This document shows positions 8,396 through 16,738 of a stretch of 64,000 nucleotides of DNA, piece by piece; the stretch's first letter is position 1; every line of letters starts with the position of its first letter. The stretch is from JANNRA01 sp031401035 (GTDB taxonomy: Bacteria > Desulfobacterota > Binatia > HRBIN30 > CADEER01): the NCBI GenBank assembly GCA_031401035.1, contig JANNRA010000112.1:3536-67535 (forward strand), given 5' to 3'. Under the pieces are notes generated by a model. That model did not search any database and had not been told where the DNA came from. It saw nothing but the letters and a program-made list of their open reading frames with translations. Position numbers and translations under genes: made by a program.

Positions 8396-9736
8396 TCAGG
8401 ACTGGGCCGCCAGGACCTCGGCTGCGGCGCGCTGGCCCGACTGGACGGCGCCTTCCATGTACCCGATCCACTCTGTCGCCGTTTCCGTGCCGGCGAAGTG
8501 CAGGCACCCGACGGGTTGGCGCAGCGTCGTCGCGGCGCTGCTGAGGACGCCCGCCGCCGGGCTCGACACCGGGCAGCCGCCGGACCACGGCTCGGCGCTC
8601 CAGTCGAGCTCGTGATAACCGACCGGCGTCGCCGCCTCGGCGCCGAACCAGCGCGTCAGCGCTGCCACCACCGCTGCCTGGCGACTCGCGGCGTCGCGCC
8701 CCGACCAGCGCCGCGCCGCCGCACCGACGACGAAGCAGACCAACGCCGAGATGCGCCCGTCATGGCTGCAGTTGTCATAGGTGACCGAGATCGGGTCGCC
8801 GTCGCTGACCACTTCACCCGACCAACCGGCGGCGCGCCAGAACGGCCGCGCGTAGCGCACCAGGCACTTGATCGTCGCGCCCATCGGCCACCGTTGCAGC
8901 AACTGGTCGCGCGCCGGCGGCAGCGCCGGGTCGAAACGGATGGCGCGCAGCAGCGCCGGCGGCACGGCGAGGACGACGCGGCGTGCGGTCAGCAACTCGC
9001 CGTCGGTGTGCACGGTCGCGCCGGCGCCGCCCCATTCGACCCTGCGCACCGGCGCGGCCAGGCGCAGCGCGTCGCCGAGGCGCGCCGCCAGCCCGTCCGA
9101 GAGGCCCTGGGCGCCGCCGACCAGGCGTTGCTCCTGCGCCGCCCCCGCCACTTCGACCAGCTGCTCGAAGCCGCCGCCGGCCTGGCAGTAGGCGAGAAAC
9201 CACAACGCCGAGACCTCGGCTGGCTCGGCGCCGAAGACGACACGAAAGGCGGCGTCGAAGACGCCGCGGGCCGCGCTGCTGTGCATCAGGCGCCGCTTCC
9301 AGGCCTCCACCGAGAGCGCGTCGAGGCGCTGCGCGGCGCGCGCCAGGTGCGGCGAGGCCGGATCGATGCGGGCGCGCTGCCAGTCGAGGCGTCGGCGGGC
9401 CAACTCCAGATCGAACAGGCCGCGCAGCGGTAGCGAGGGGATGGTGGCGGTGTAGGTCGACGCGCGGCCGCCGACCTCGAGTAGCTTGCGGCCGTGGTGG
9501 TGGGTCGGAAAGGTCGTCAGTCCGAGCTCGCGCGCCAGCGCGACCACGCGGTGTTGCGTCGGCCCGATCCATTGTCCGCCGAGGTCGATGCGGCCGCCGT
9601 CGATGGCGGTCGAGTAGGTGCGGCCGCCGACGCGCGGGCGGGCCTCGACGACGGCGATGCGCTGGGCGGCGCGATGCAGGGCCGTCGCCGCCGCGAGGCC
9701 GGCGAGGCCTGCGCCGACGATGACAGCGTCGAGCAC
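8396..9736 (-). CDS. Flavin-dependent amine oxidase family protein
   Basis: 446 residues from a GTG start. The N-terminus VIVGAGLAGLAAATAL is the FAD dinucleotide-binding fold, followed by VVEARPRVGGRTYS, the second FAD motif of amine oxidases. The C-terminal GTETATEWIGYMEGAVQSG matches the closing FAD-binding motif of the monoamine oxidase family. The family oxidises primary or secondary amines to aldehydes or imines with release of peroxide. The substrate cannot be read from sequence. It starts 20 bases downstream of the large secreted protein on the same strand, so the two may be co-transcribed. Confidence 0.88.
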   Translation of the reverse strand: MLDAVIVGAGLAGLAAATALHRAAQRIAVVEARPRVGGRTYSTAIDGGRIDLGGQWIGPTQHRVVALARELGLTTFPTHHHGRKLLEVGGRASTYTATIPSLPLRGLFDLELARRRLDWQRARIDPASPHLARAAQRLDALSVEAWKRRLMHSSAARGVFDAAFRVVFGAEPAEVSALWFLAYCQAGGGFEQLVEVAGAAQEQRLVGGAQGLSDGLAARLGDALRLAAPVRRVEWGGAGATVHTDGELLTARRVVLAVPPALLRAIRFDPALPPARDQLLQRWPMGATIKCLVRYARPFWRAAGWSGEVVSDGDPISVTYDNCSHDGRISALVCFVVGAAARRWSGRDAASRQAAVVAALTRWFGAEAATPVGYHELDWSAEPWSGGCPVSSPAAGVLSSAATTLRQPVGCLHFAGTETATEWIGYMEGAVQSGQRAAAEVLAAQS

Positions 9737-9756
9737 GGCTGGGGGGCGTGAACTTC

Positions 9757-12399
9757 TTACGGTTCCGTCACCCAGAAGTTGCCGAACAGGATGAACATCT
9801 CATCCTCGGTGCGGAAGCCGCCGGTGACCGGGCAGGCGTCGCAATCACCGTCGCCGGCGCCGGGGCTCGATTCGCAGGCGGCGTCGTTACCGTTGCACAA
9901 CTGGCCCTGCTTGGCGCCGCCGATGCACTGCGTCTTGTTCACCGCGCACGGCCCGCCGACGGCGAAGGCGTTGAAGATGACGCCGGCCGGCGGCGAGGTC
10001 GAGCGGCGCTTCACCGTCTGCGGCTCGGTGGAGCCGTTGTCGTAGTGGCCGCAGTAGGTGAAGGTGCGGTCGTAGTTCGCCGCGTCGCCGTCGAGCTCGA
10101 TCGGCGGGTCGAAGCGCAGGACAACCGGGTCGTTGTACACGTAGTTGGCGTAGAGCAGGGCGTCCTGCGGGTCGCGTCCGCCGCCGTCGAGGCAGGCCGA
10201 GGCCGGGCAGGTCGCCGGCTCCTGCGGATTGCACGCCTTGCCGCCGTTGCTGCCGCCGGCGCAGGTGAAGCGACCGCGGTACACCTGGAAGCGCTTGCCG
10301 TGCCGATGCATATGGCCGCTGAGCTCGAAGACGTGCGCGGTCTGGCCCGGCAGAAGCAGGGAGTCGTCGCCGAACATCGTACTCGGCGGGCCGAACTCGT
10401 GCAGGTTGCAGGTCTCCATGTCCGTGAACGGGGCCAACTCGACCTGCGGGAAGGGCGGGAAGTTCTCGTTCCAGAAGATGCGGCTGGTGTCGAAGATCTG
10501 CTCCTGGACGAAGTCCTGCTCGTCGGGCTCGGGGAACAGGATGTTGACCCAGGCCTCCAGCGTGCCCGCCTGGCGGGTCAGGTTGAAGGCATGCGAGTTC
10601 CACAGAATGACGCCCTTGACCGGCATCTCGTCGTAGACCGTCGAGGGGAAGCGGAAGTGCGCCGTCGTCTCCTGGGCGAAGGCGAAGCCACCGCTGCCGA
10701 GCGAGCCGAAGCCCTCGACCGGGCCGAAGCCGATGCAGGCGATGGTCGTCGAATCCGGATCGGTGGCGCACTGCCCGGCGCCGCAGAAGGGAATGTCGAG
10801 CGGGTTGCACGCCTGACCAGCGCGGGCGCCGCCCTTGCAGCTGTATGGGCCCCAGCGCGGATCGTCGGCGGCGGCGGTGCCGCGGAAGATGTCGACGATC
10901 AGGTGGTGGCTGAGCGGGTCCTGGCGCACCTCGACGCTCTTGTAGCGGAATGTCTTGCCGTCCGGACTGAGCAGCGAGGCCGGAATCTGGCCGGTGAAAT
11001 CGTAGTAGCTGGAGTAGCAGACCTCGGTCTCGCTCTTGCTGGCCAGGGTGTACGCCGGCATGTGCATCTGCACGCCCTTGCCGGCCGGCGGCGGTTCGAG
11101 CGGGTCGATCTTCACCGGCAGCGGTTCGGGCACGCAGGCGTCGAGGAGGGCCGCGGCCTGCGGCAGGTTGGCGTCGCGCGCCGCGCCGCCGGTTTCGATC
11201 CAGATGCCGAGGGCCTCGAGCTCGTCTTCGGTGAGCGTGTCGGCGCGGAGCGGCATCGGGCTGCCGACCGGCGCATCGTAGTCGTCGGGCCGCGTCTTGG
11301 CGGCCAGCTTGAGCCACAGCAGGCTGAAGTCCTTGCTGCCCGGTTCGACGCGGCGCAACGGCGAGTTGGCGCCGACGACGTCGTTGATGTTGGCGTAGGA
11401 GGCGCCGGCGCGCAGGTCGAGGTCGCCGAGCTTGGCGGCGCCGTGGCAGGCGTCGATGCTGCAGCCGCGGTTGTCGAAGATGGCCTTCTGGATCAGATCG
11501 TAGGTGGTCGGGAAGACGTCGCACTCGGTCTTGACGCAATCGGCCCGGCAGCCGTCGCCGTCGTAGTCGTTGCCGTCGTCGCACTCCTCGACCGGCAGCA
11601 CCTGCATGCCGTCGCCGCACTCGGCGGGCGGGCAGACGACGGCGTTCTGTACGTAGGTCTCCTGCGCCAGGCAGTCGGCGCGGCCGGCGATGCGGCCGAG
11701 GACCTCGTCAAGGTCGCGTCCGTAGGTTTCCGCGAACAAGTCGCCCGGGCAGGCAGCGGCGATGCGTGCCTGTAACAGCTCCTCGGCGCGCGCGATGGCG
11801 CGGCCGCTGCGCTCGACGAGGCTGGTCTTCTGCGCCGGCGTCAGCACGGTCGAGGCAATGGCGTCGAGGGCGCGCTGGCGAGCGCGTACAGCGTAGCGCA
11901 GCAGCGAGCCGGCGGCGCGGCCGGTGACGTCGATGCAGGTCTGCGCGTCGCCGGTCATCGCGGCGATGGTGCCGCCGAGCATCGCCGGCCCGTAGGCGGC
12001 GGTGACCGCCGCGGTGTCGAGCTGGCGGCAGACGTCGATGACGTCGGTCTGCGCGTCGCCGAGGTCGACGTAGCGCAGGGTCTGCAACTGGCCGGCGGCG
12101 CAGTTGTCCGCGACCATGTCGCGGGCGCGCTCGCGCGCCGACTGAATCTTGGCGTCGCGCGTCGCCTCGTCGCACGGCGCGCCGCGCAGTTGCGCGGCGC
12201 TGCAGGTCGTCCGCGCCGCCAGGGCGCGGCTGGCGCACAGCGAGGCGGCGCGCGAGATCGCCCGCTGGCAGCGCGCCGTGTCGGGATTGAACCCGCCCCA
12301 CACCGCCAGGTCCGCCGGTGCCCCGTGCGCGTATGCGCTCGCGGCCGTCAACAGCACGGCGATGAGGATCCCCCAAGTCGTCTTCGTTCGATGCACCAC
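9757..12399 (-). CDS. Secreted Cys-rich protein with DUF4215 motif and PHM-like copper monooxygenase domain
   Basis: About 880 residues from a GTG that gives a clean signal peptide (KTTWGILIAVLLTAASAYA). An in-frame ATG 135 bases upstream has no signal and would overlap the divergent gene. Order of parts: a helical Cys-containing region; a DUF4215-like repeat (ECGDGM, then EECDDGNDYDGDGC) near residues 255-285; CSIDACHG near 313, a CX4CH arrangement; then a type II copper monooxygenase-like region. That region has a His pair (SHHLIV, near 498), SHAFNLT (near 601) and HMHRHG (near 696). These echo the CuA and CuB ligands of peptidylglycine or dopamine monooxygenases. Several short Cys loops (GQACNP, GKACNPQ, GQLCNG) separate the blocks. 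Activity is inferred; no close family name is recognised. Confidence 0.7.
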   Translation of the reverse strand: MVHRTKTTWGILIAVLLTAASAYAHGAPADLAVWGGFNPDTARCQRAISRAASLCASRALAARTTCSAAQLRGAPCDEATRDAKIQSARERARDMVADNCAAGQLQTLRYVDLGDAQTDVIDVCRQLDTAAVTAAYGPAMLGGTIAAMTGDAQTCIDVTGRAAGSLLRYAVRARQRALDAIASTVLTPAQKTSLVERSGRAIARAEELLQARIAAACPGDLFAETYGRDLDEVLGRIAGRADCLAQETYVQNAVVCPPAECGDGMQVLPVEECDDGNDYDGDGCRADCVKTECDVFPTTYDLIQKAIFDNRGCSIDACHGAAKLGDLDLRAGASYANINDVVGANSPLRRVEPGSKDFSLLWLKLAAKTRPDDYDAPVGSPMPLRADTLTEDELEALGIWIETGGAARDANLPQAAALLDACVPEPLPVKIDPLEPPPAGKGVQMHMPAYTLASKSETEVCYSSYYDFTGQIPASLLSPDGKTFRYKSVEVRQDPLSHHLIVDIFRGTAAADDPRWGPYSCKGGARAGQACNPLDIPFCGAGQCATDPDSTTIACIGFGPVEGFGSLGSGGFAFAQETTAHFRFPSTVYDEMPVKGVILWNSHAFNLTRQAGTLEAWVNILFPEPDEQDFVQEQIFDTSRIFWNENFPPFPQVELAPFTDMETCNLHEFGPPSTMFGDDSLLLPGQTAHVFELSGHMHRHGKRFQVYRGRFTCAGGSNGGKACNPQEPATCPASACLDGGGRDPQDALLYANYVYNDPVVLRFDPPIELDGDAANYDRTFTYCGHYDNGSTEPQTVKRRSTSPPAGVIFNAFAVGGPCAVNKTQCIGGAKQGQLCNGNDAACESSPGAGDGDCDACPVTGGFRTEDEMFILFGNFWVTEP

Positions 12400-12545
12400 G
12401 CCTACCCCCGTGAAACGTTGTATCGGGGCGCAACCGCTAAGGAAAGGCGGCAGGCGCTCAGCGGCCGAAATCGCCGCCCTCCAGTCGCCGGCGGCTGCAA
12501 ATCGGCGCTGGAGCAGGGCGTCATGCTGTGCCACCCTGGCGCGCC

Positions 12546-14105
12546 ATGGCCGACGCGTCCGTGGATGTCCTGATCGCCGGGGCCGGGCCCGTGGGGCTGA
12601 CCCTGGGCGGACTGCTGGCCCGCCGCGGCCTGCGCTGCGCCGTCGTCGACCGCGCCGCGGCGCGCACCGATAAGTCGAAGGCCCTGGTCGTCTGGCCGCG
12701 CACGCTGGAACTGCTGGCGGCCGCCGGCATTGAGGCGGCGTTCCTCGGCGCCGGCAGCAAGGCGGGCGGCGGGCGCCTGTTCGGGCGCCGCCGCCAACTG
12801 GCCTGGCTCGACTTCTCGCGCAGCGGCGCGGCGTACCCGTTCAGCCTGATGATCCCGCAGAGCGAGACCGAGCGCCTGCTCGAAGTCGAGGCGCAGGCGG
12901 CGGGGGTGGAACTGCAGCGCCAGACGGAGCTGCTGCGCTTTGCCGCCGCCGCCGACGGCGTCGAGGTGACGCTGCGCGGCGGCGCCGGCGGCGAGCGGGT
13001 GGTGCGCTGCGGGTGGCTGGTCGGCTGCGACGGCGCGCACAGCGCGGTGCGGCACGGGTTGGGCCTCGCCTTTGCGGGCAGCGCGGAGAACAACGACTGG
13101 TTCCTGGCCGACGTGCACGTCGACGGCGTCCTGCCGCGCGACGAGGTGAGCCTCTTCCTGCATCCCGACGGCGTGCTCGCCTGCTTTCCCATTCCGCCCG
13201 ATCGCTTCCGCGTCCTCGGCGACCTCGGCGCGGCGCAAGGCGAGCATCCGCGCGATCCGACCCTCGCCGACGTGCAGGCGTTGCTCGAGCGCCGCGGCCC
13301 GGGCCGTCTGACGGCACACGACCCGGTCTGGCTGGCTGGCTTCCGCATCAATGACCGGCAGGTCCCGTCGTATCGCCGCGGCCGCGTCCTGCTGGCCGGC
13401 GATGCCGCGCACATTCACAGTCCGGCCGGCGGACAGGGGATGAACACCGGCATGCACGACGCCTTCAATCTCGCCTGGAAGCTGGCACTGGTGCAGCAGG
13501 GGCGGGCCCGCGTCGAACTGATCGACAGCTACGACGCCGAGCGCCACCCGGTCGGCGCCCTCGTCGTGCGCGGCGCCGGCGCGCTGACGCGCCTGGCGAC
13601 CATTCACAGCGCCGCCGGGCAGCGCCTGCGCGACGCCTTGGTGTCGCGGGCGTACTCGGTGCGGGCGCTGAGCGATCTGGTGGTCGGGGTGCTCACCGAA
13701 GTGGCGATCCACTATCGCGGCTCGCGCCTGTCGCGCGACGAGCGGCCGGTGCTGACCCGCTTGCGGGCGCGGCATGGCGGGGTGCGCGCCGGCGAGCGGG
13801 CGCCGGATGCGGCGGTGGACGATGCGGCGGGCGGCGCCACATCGCTCTTCGCGCTGCTGCGCGGCGGTCGGCACGTGCTGCTGCTGTCGGCGGACGCGCA
13901 GGCGGGACTGGCCGAGGCGGTGCAGCGCGCCTACCCGGACCTGGTCGACTGCGCGCGGCTGCGCGACCGACCGGCGCCCTACGCCACGCGCTCCGCGACG
14001 GCGATCCTGGTGCGGCCCGACGGCTACATCGGCTACCTCGGCGCGCCGGCAGTGGCGGCACGTGTCGTCGCCCACCTGGGCGCCTATCTGATCCCCTCAC
14101 CCTGA
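12546..14105 (+). CDS. FAD-dependent aromatic-ring monooxygenase family protein
   Basis: 519 residues from MADASVDVLIAG; a start six codons earlier is also possible. DVLIAGAGPVGLTLGGLLA is the N-terminal FAD-binding fold. CDGAHSAVRHGLG and RVLLAGDAAHIHSPAGGQG (near residue 285) are the DG and GD motifs of the PheA/TfdB-type hydroxylases. The C-terminal thioredoxin-like region is typical of the phenol hydroxylase subgroup. Such enzymes hydroxylate phenolic or polyketide-like substrates with NAD(P)H and O2. It is divergent from the Cys-rich protein. Its last codons and stop fall inside a palindromic repeat. Confidence 0.87.
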   Translation: MADASVDVLIAGAGPVGLTLGGLLARRGLRCAVVDRAAARTDKSKALVVWPRTLELLAAAGIEAAFLGAGSKAGGGRLFGRRRQLAWLDFSRSGAAYPFSLMIPQSETERLLEVEAQAAGVELQRQTELLRFAAAADGVEVTLRGGAGGERVVRCGWLVGCDGAHSAVRHGLGLAFAGSAENNDWFLADVHVDGVLPRDEVSLFLHPDGVLACFPIPPDRFRVLGDLGAAQGEHPRDPTLADVQALLERRGPGRLTAHDPVWLAGFRINDRQVPSYRRGRVLLAGDAAHIHSPAGGQGMNTGMHDAFNLAWKLALVQQGRARVELIDSYDAERHPVGALVVRGAGALTRLATIHSAAGQRLRDALVSRAYSVRALSDLVVGVLTEVAIHYRGSRLSRDERPVLTRLRARHGGVRAGERAPDAAVDDAAGGATSLFALLRGGRHVLLLSADAQAGLAEAVQRAYPDLVDCARLRDRPAPYATRSATAILVRPDGYIGYLGAPAVAARVVAHLGAYLIPSP

Positions 14106-14138
14106 CCCTCTCCGCAGGGAGAGGGTCAGGGTGAGGGG
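14093..14138. repeat. Palindromic repeat, CCCTCTCC family (copy 1)
   Basis: A perfect 21-base inverted repeat, left arm 14093-14113 and right arm 14118-14138, separated by GCAG. The left arm contains the TGA stop of the preceding gene (14103-14105). The right arm reads GGAGAGGGTCAGGGTGAGG, the same words found near 34.7-34.85 kb and at the end of imuA. Lying between convergent genes, it could also act as a transcription terminator, although no T-run follows. Confidence 0.85.
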
Positions 14139-14201
14139 GTGCACACGCCGATCCCCCGGGGGCGTGTCAGGTCCTCGCCTCCCGAGCCCGTCCGCGCCCC
14201 C

Positions 14202-14876
14202 TCACGGGGCCGGCGGCGCCAGCGCCGCCATGTCGCGGCGGAAGGCCTGCATCGCCGCTGCGAAGGACCGCGCCGCCATCTCGCGCCGCGTCTCCTCGCT
14301 GTCGGCGCGCAGCTTGTCGAGCGTCTCCCGCACCTCGCCGGCGTAGGTGCGCGTCTCGCGGCTGCCGTGGCGCGCATCGACGATGGTGGCCTGGAGCTCG
14401 GTGCGCCCGTAGACCTCGGTGTCGGTGAGGCCGTACGCGATGCCGCCGATGGCGCCGGCGACGACGGCGATGGCGACCGCGGTGGCGACGACCTGTTCGT
14501 GGTCCGGTTGGACCCAGTGCAACTCATCGAGTGACGGCTGCACCAGCACGTCGATGCCCTGCGTCCGCAGCGCCTCCAGTGGCGGCGACGCGACACAGGC
14601 GGGCAGTGCCTCGACGCGCGCGAAGGCGCCGCTGGCGAGCATCTCGTGCCGCATGGCGGCGCTGACCGCGACGTTGACGTCGCCCTCGTATACGTCGCCG
14701 ATGCTGCGGTCGGCGCGGCGATCGCACACCGCGTGCAGGGCGCCGACCAGCGATCCCGCGCCGCTATCGCTCGGCACGGCCGCCTGCGGATAGGAAAACG
14801 GCAGGCGGCTTACGCAGCCGACCAGACAGAGGCTCGCCGCCATCGCCGCGAGCCCGTTTCCGACCATTCGTCGCAT
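14202..14876 (-). CDS. Putative lipoprotein of unknown function
   Basis: 224 residues from an ATG preceded by GGGAGGGA. The signal peptide ends in the lipobox LCLVGC, so export and lipidation are likely. The mature part contains SIGDVYEGDVNVAVSAAM and a hydrophobic glycine-rich stretch (AVAIAVVAGAIGGIAYG) that could be a membrane-inserting hairpin. It ends in a Lys/Arg/Glu-rich helix. The overall plan recalls small outer-membrane lipoproteins of the YajG/CsgG-like type, but no firm family is recognised. Confidence 0.65.
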   Translation of the reverse strand: MRRMVGNGLAAMAASLCLVGCVSRLPFSYPQAAVPSDSGAGSLVGALHAVCDRRADRSIGDVYEGDVNVAVSAAMRHEMLASGAFARVEALPACVASPPLEALRTQGIDVLVQPSLDELHWVQPDHEQVVATAVAIAVVAGAIGGIAYGLTDTEVYGRTELQATIVDARHGSRETRTYAGEVRETLDKLRADSEETRREMAARSFAAAMQAFRRDMAALAPPAP

Positions 14877-15079
14877 CGCTCGTCCCTCCCGCCGGCCCGC
14901 TAGCGCGCGCGACCTTGACGGCGCAATGACTGCCGCGCACCGATTCGACGCCCAGGACTGGACGCCGACGACGCGGTCGTGTTCGCGACTCGTCCCCGGA
15001 CGGCGCCCCGTCCCGGCCGCTCTTCGCACGGCCGTGCAGGTGCGTTGAAGGGGTCGTGGGGGGCGGCTAGGCTCCGCCG

Positions 15080-15970
15080 ATGTTGGCGCCGACGTATGCC
15101 GGGGCGGTCGAGCCCGAGCGCGAGGTCTTCCTCGAGGTGCGCGGCGTGCGTCTGCATGTGGCCGAGTGGGGCGATCCGGCGCGGACGCCGGTGCTGCTCT
15201 GCCATGGCTTCTGGGATCATGTGCGCAGTTTCGCCACGCTGGCGCCGTTGCTGGCGGCGCGGCATCGGGTGGTGGCGCTCGACGCGCGCGGGCACGGCGA
15301 CTCGGGGTGGGCCGACGCCTACGCCTGGTCGGTGCGCTGTGGCGACATCGCCGCCGTGCTCGAGTGGTTGGCGGCGCCGGCGCACCTGGTCGGCCACAGC
15401 ATGGGCGGCGGTCTGGTGATCGAGGCGGCGCGCTCGGTTGCCGATCGCGTCCGCCAGGTGGTCAGCCTGGACGGCTTCGGACCGCCGCCATTCCCGGCCG
15501 AGCAGCAGGCGCAGAGCGTCGCCCGGCTGACCGCCTTCCTCGACCAGCGCCGCGCCGTGGCGCGACGGCCGGACTGGCGCCCCTACGCGAGCCTCGATCA
15601 GTTGGTCGAACGGCGCCGGGCGCAGAATCCGCGCCTGACATCCGACTGGCTGCGCTACTTCGCCTTTCACGGCGCCCGCGAGGCGGCCGACGGCTGGCGC
15701 TGGAAGGCCGACCCGCTACTCGCCCAGGACGCCGGCCCGTGGCGGCCGGAGTGGATCGCGCCCGGCTACGCGCGGCTGACGCAGCCGCTGTTGGCGGTGA
15801 TCGGCTCGGAAGAGGACACCTGGGGGCCGCTGCCGGAGGCGATCCTGGCACCGCGCCTCGCCGGTGTACGCCAGTTGACCCGGGCGACGATCGCCGGGGC
15901 GGGCCACTTCATGCACATGGAACGGCCGGCGGAGACGGCGGCGCTGCTGCTCGACTGGTTGGCGGCGTGA
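15080..15970 (+). CDS. Alpha/beta hydrolase
   Basis: 296 residues with the alpha/beta-hydrolase hallmarks: LLCHGFWD oxyanion region, DARGHGDSGW, nucleophile elbow GHSMGGG (Ser near residue 112) and catalytic His in AGAGHFMHMERP near the C-terminus. Such enzymes cleave esters, epoxides or similar bonds; the substrate is unknown. It is a paralogue of the hydrolase at 20420-21292: both have a GPPP block after strand 6 and a YA(S/T)LD...NPRLT cap segment. Its stop overlaps the next gene (TGATG). Confidence 0.88.
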   Translation: MLAPTYAGAVEPEREVFLEVRGVRLHVAEWGDPARTPVLLCHGFWDHVRSFATLAPLLAARHRVVALDARGHGDSGWADAYAWSVRCGDIAAVLEWLAAPAHLVGHSMGGGLVIEAARSVADRVRQVVSLDGFGPPPFPAEQQAQSVARLTAFLDQRRAVARRPDWRPYASLDQLVERRRAQNPRLTSDWLRYFAFHGAREAADGWRWKADPLLAQDAGPWRPEWIAPGYARLTQPLLAVIGSEEDTWGPLPEAILAPRLAGVRQLTRATIAGAGHFMHMERPAETAALLLDWLAA

Positions 15971-16617
15971 TGCGTCCGCGCCACGCCCGCGTCGAGCTCG
16001 CCCTGCACGAGCTCTCGCCGCGCGACGGAGCGCCGTTGCTGCTGCTGCACGGGCTCGGCGCGTCGTCGACGGACTGGGGCGAGCTGCCCGGCGCCTGGCC
16101 CGGGCCGGTGCTCGGCCTCGACTTCAGCGGCCACGGCGCCTCGCAGTGGCTGCGCGGCGGCGTCTATCTACCCGAGTTGCTGGCCGGCGACGTCGACGCG
16201 GCGCTGGCGGAGATCGGGCCGGCGCATCTGCTCGGCACCGGCCTCGGTGCCTACGTCGCGCTGCTTGTCGCGGGGGCACGCCCGGCGCTCGTGCCGGGCG
16301 CGCTGCTGCTACCCGGGCGCGGCCTTGACGGCGGTGGCGTCGAACCGGATTTTGATCGCCCGGCCCTGGTCTCGGCGACGCCGGCGCTGCAGCCGCGGTG
16401 GCCCGACGGCTGCGATCCCTGCTGCGCCATGCTGGAGTGCGATCCGCGTCCGCCGGACTACGCGGCGCGCTTCGCCGCCGCGGCGCGGCGACTGGTGTTG
16501 TGCGAGGATGGCGAGGCGCGGCCGCCGTGGTGGGCGGCCGTACGCGACGCCGGTGCCGAGGTCGTGACCGGCGATGCGCGAGCCGCCCTGGCGCGGTTGC
16601 TGACTCCCTCTCCCTGA
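15970..16617 (+). CDS. Alpha/beta-hydrolase fold protein lacking the nucleophile serine
   Basis: 215 residues from an ATG sharing its A with the TGA of the preceding hydrolase. LLLLHGLGASSTDWGELP and LGLDFSGHGAS match the oxyanion and strand-4 regions of the fold. The nucleophile elbow reads LLGTGLGAYVALL, so the residue that should be Ser (GxSxG) is Gly. The protein is shorter than the usual 250-300 residues, and the His region is not clear. It is therefore probably not a classical hydrolase, and may be a non-catalytic partner of the upstream enzyme. Its last residues, LLTPSP, come from a copy fragment of the CCCTCTCC repeat. Confidence 0.7.
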   Translation: MRPRHARVELALHELSPRDGAPLLLLHGLGASSTDWGELPGAWPGPVLGLDFSGHGASQWLRGGVYLPELLAGDVDAALAEIGPAHLLGTGLGAYVALLVAGARPALVPGALLLPGRGLDGGGVEPDFDRPALVSATPALQPRWPDGCDPCCAMLECDPRPPDYAARFAAAARRLVLCEDGEARPPWWAAVRDAGAEVVTGDARAALARLLTPSP

Positions 16618-16639
16618 TCGGCCGCAGGCCTGCTGTGCA

Positions 16640-16714
16640 GGGCGCCGCTGCGTCGGCGCCTGTGGCATCGGGCCGCGCTGGCCGCATCCAACAGGCGCCG
16701 ACGGAGCGGCGCCC
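16640..16714. repeat. Palindromic element, IQQAPT family (intergenic copy)
   Basis: 24-base arms at 16640-16663 and 16691-16714 match in 23 of 24 positions around a 27-base loop. Arms and loop resemble the element inside the alpha-2-macroglobulin gene (25930-26014). Both copies would encode SAPVASG and IQQAPT(E/G)RRPP in one frame. Here it lies between the convergent hydrolase and xylA genes, where it could form a terminator-like hairpin. Confidence 0.85.
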
Positions 16715-16738
16715 GCCAAGTGCATTGACCTGCGATCG

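Noticed and set aside
9748..11775. A 675-codon plus-strand frame opposite the Cys-rich secreted protein
   Set aside because: Low-complexity Ala/Gly/Val/Asp product, no domain; shadow of the minus-strand gene.
12546..14075. Long minus-strand frame covering the FAD monooxygenase
   Set aside because: Shadow frame; the plus strand has the FAD motifs and the expected length.
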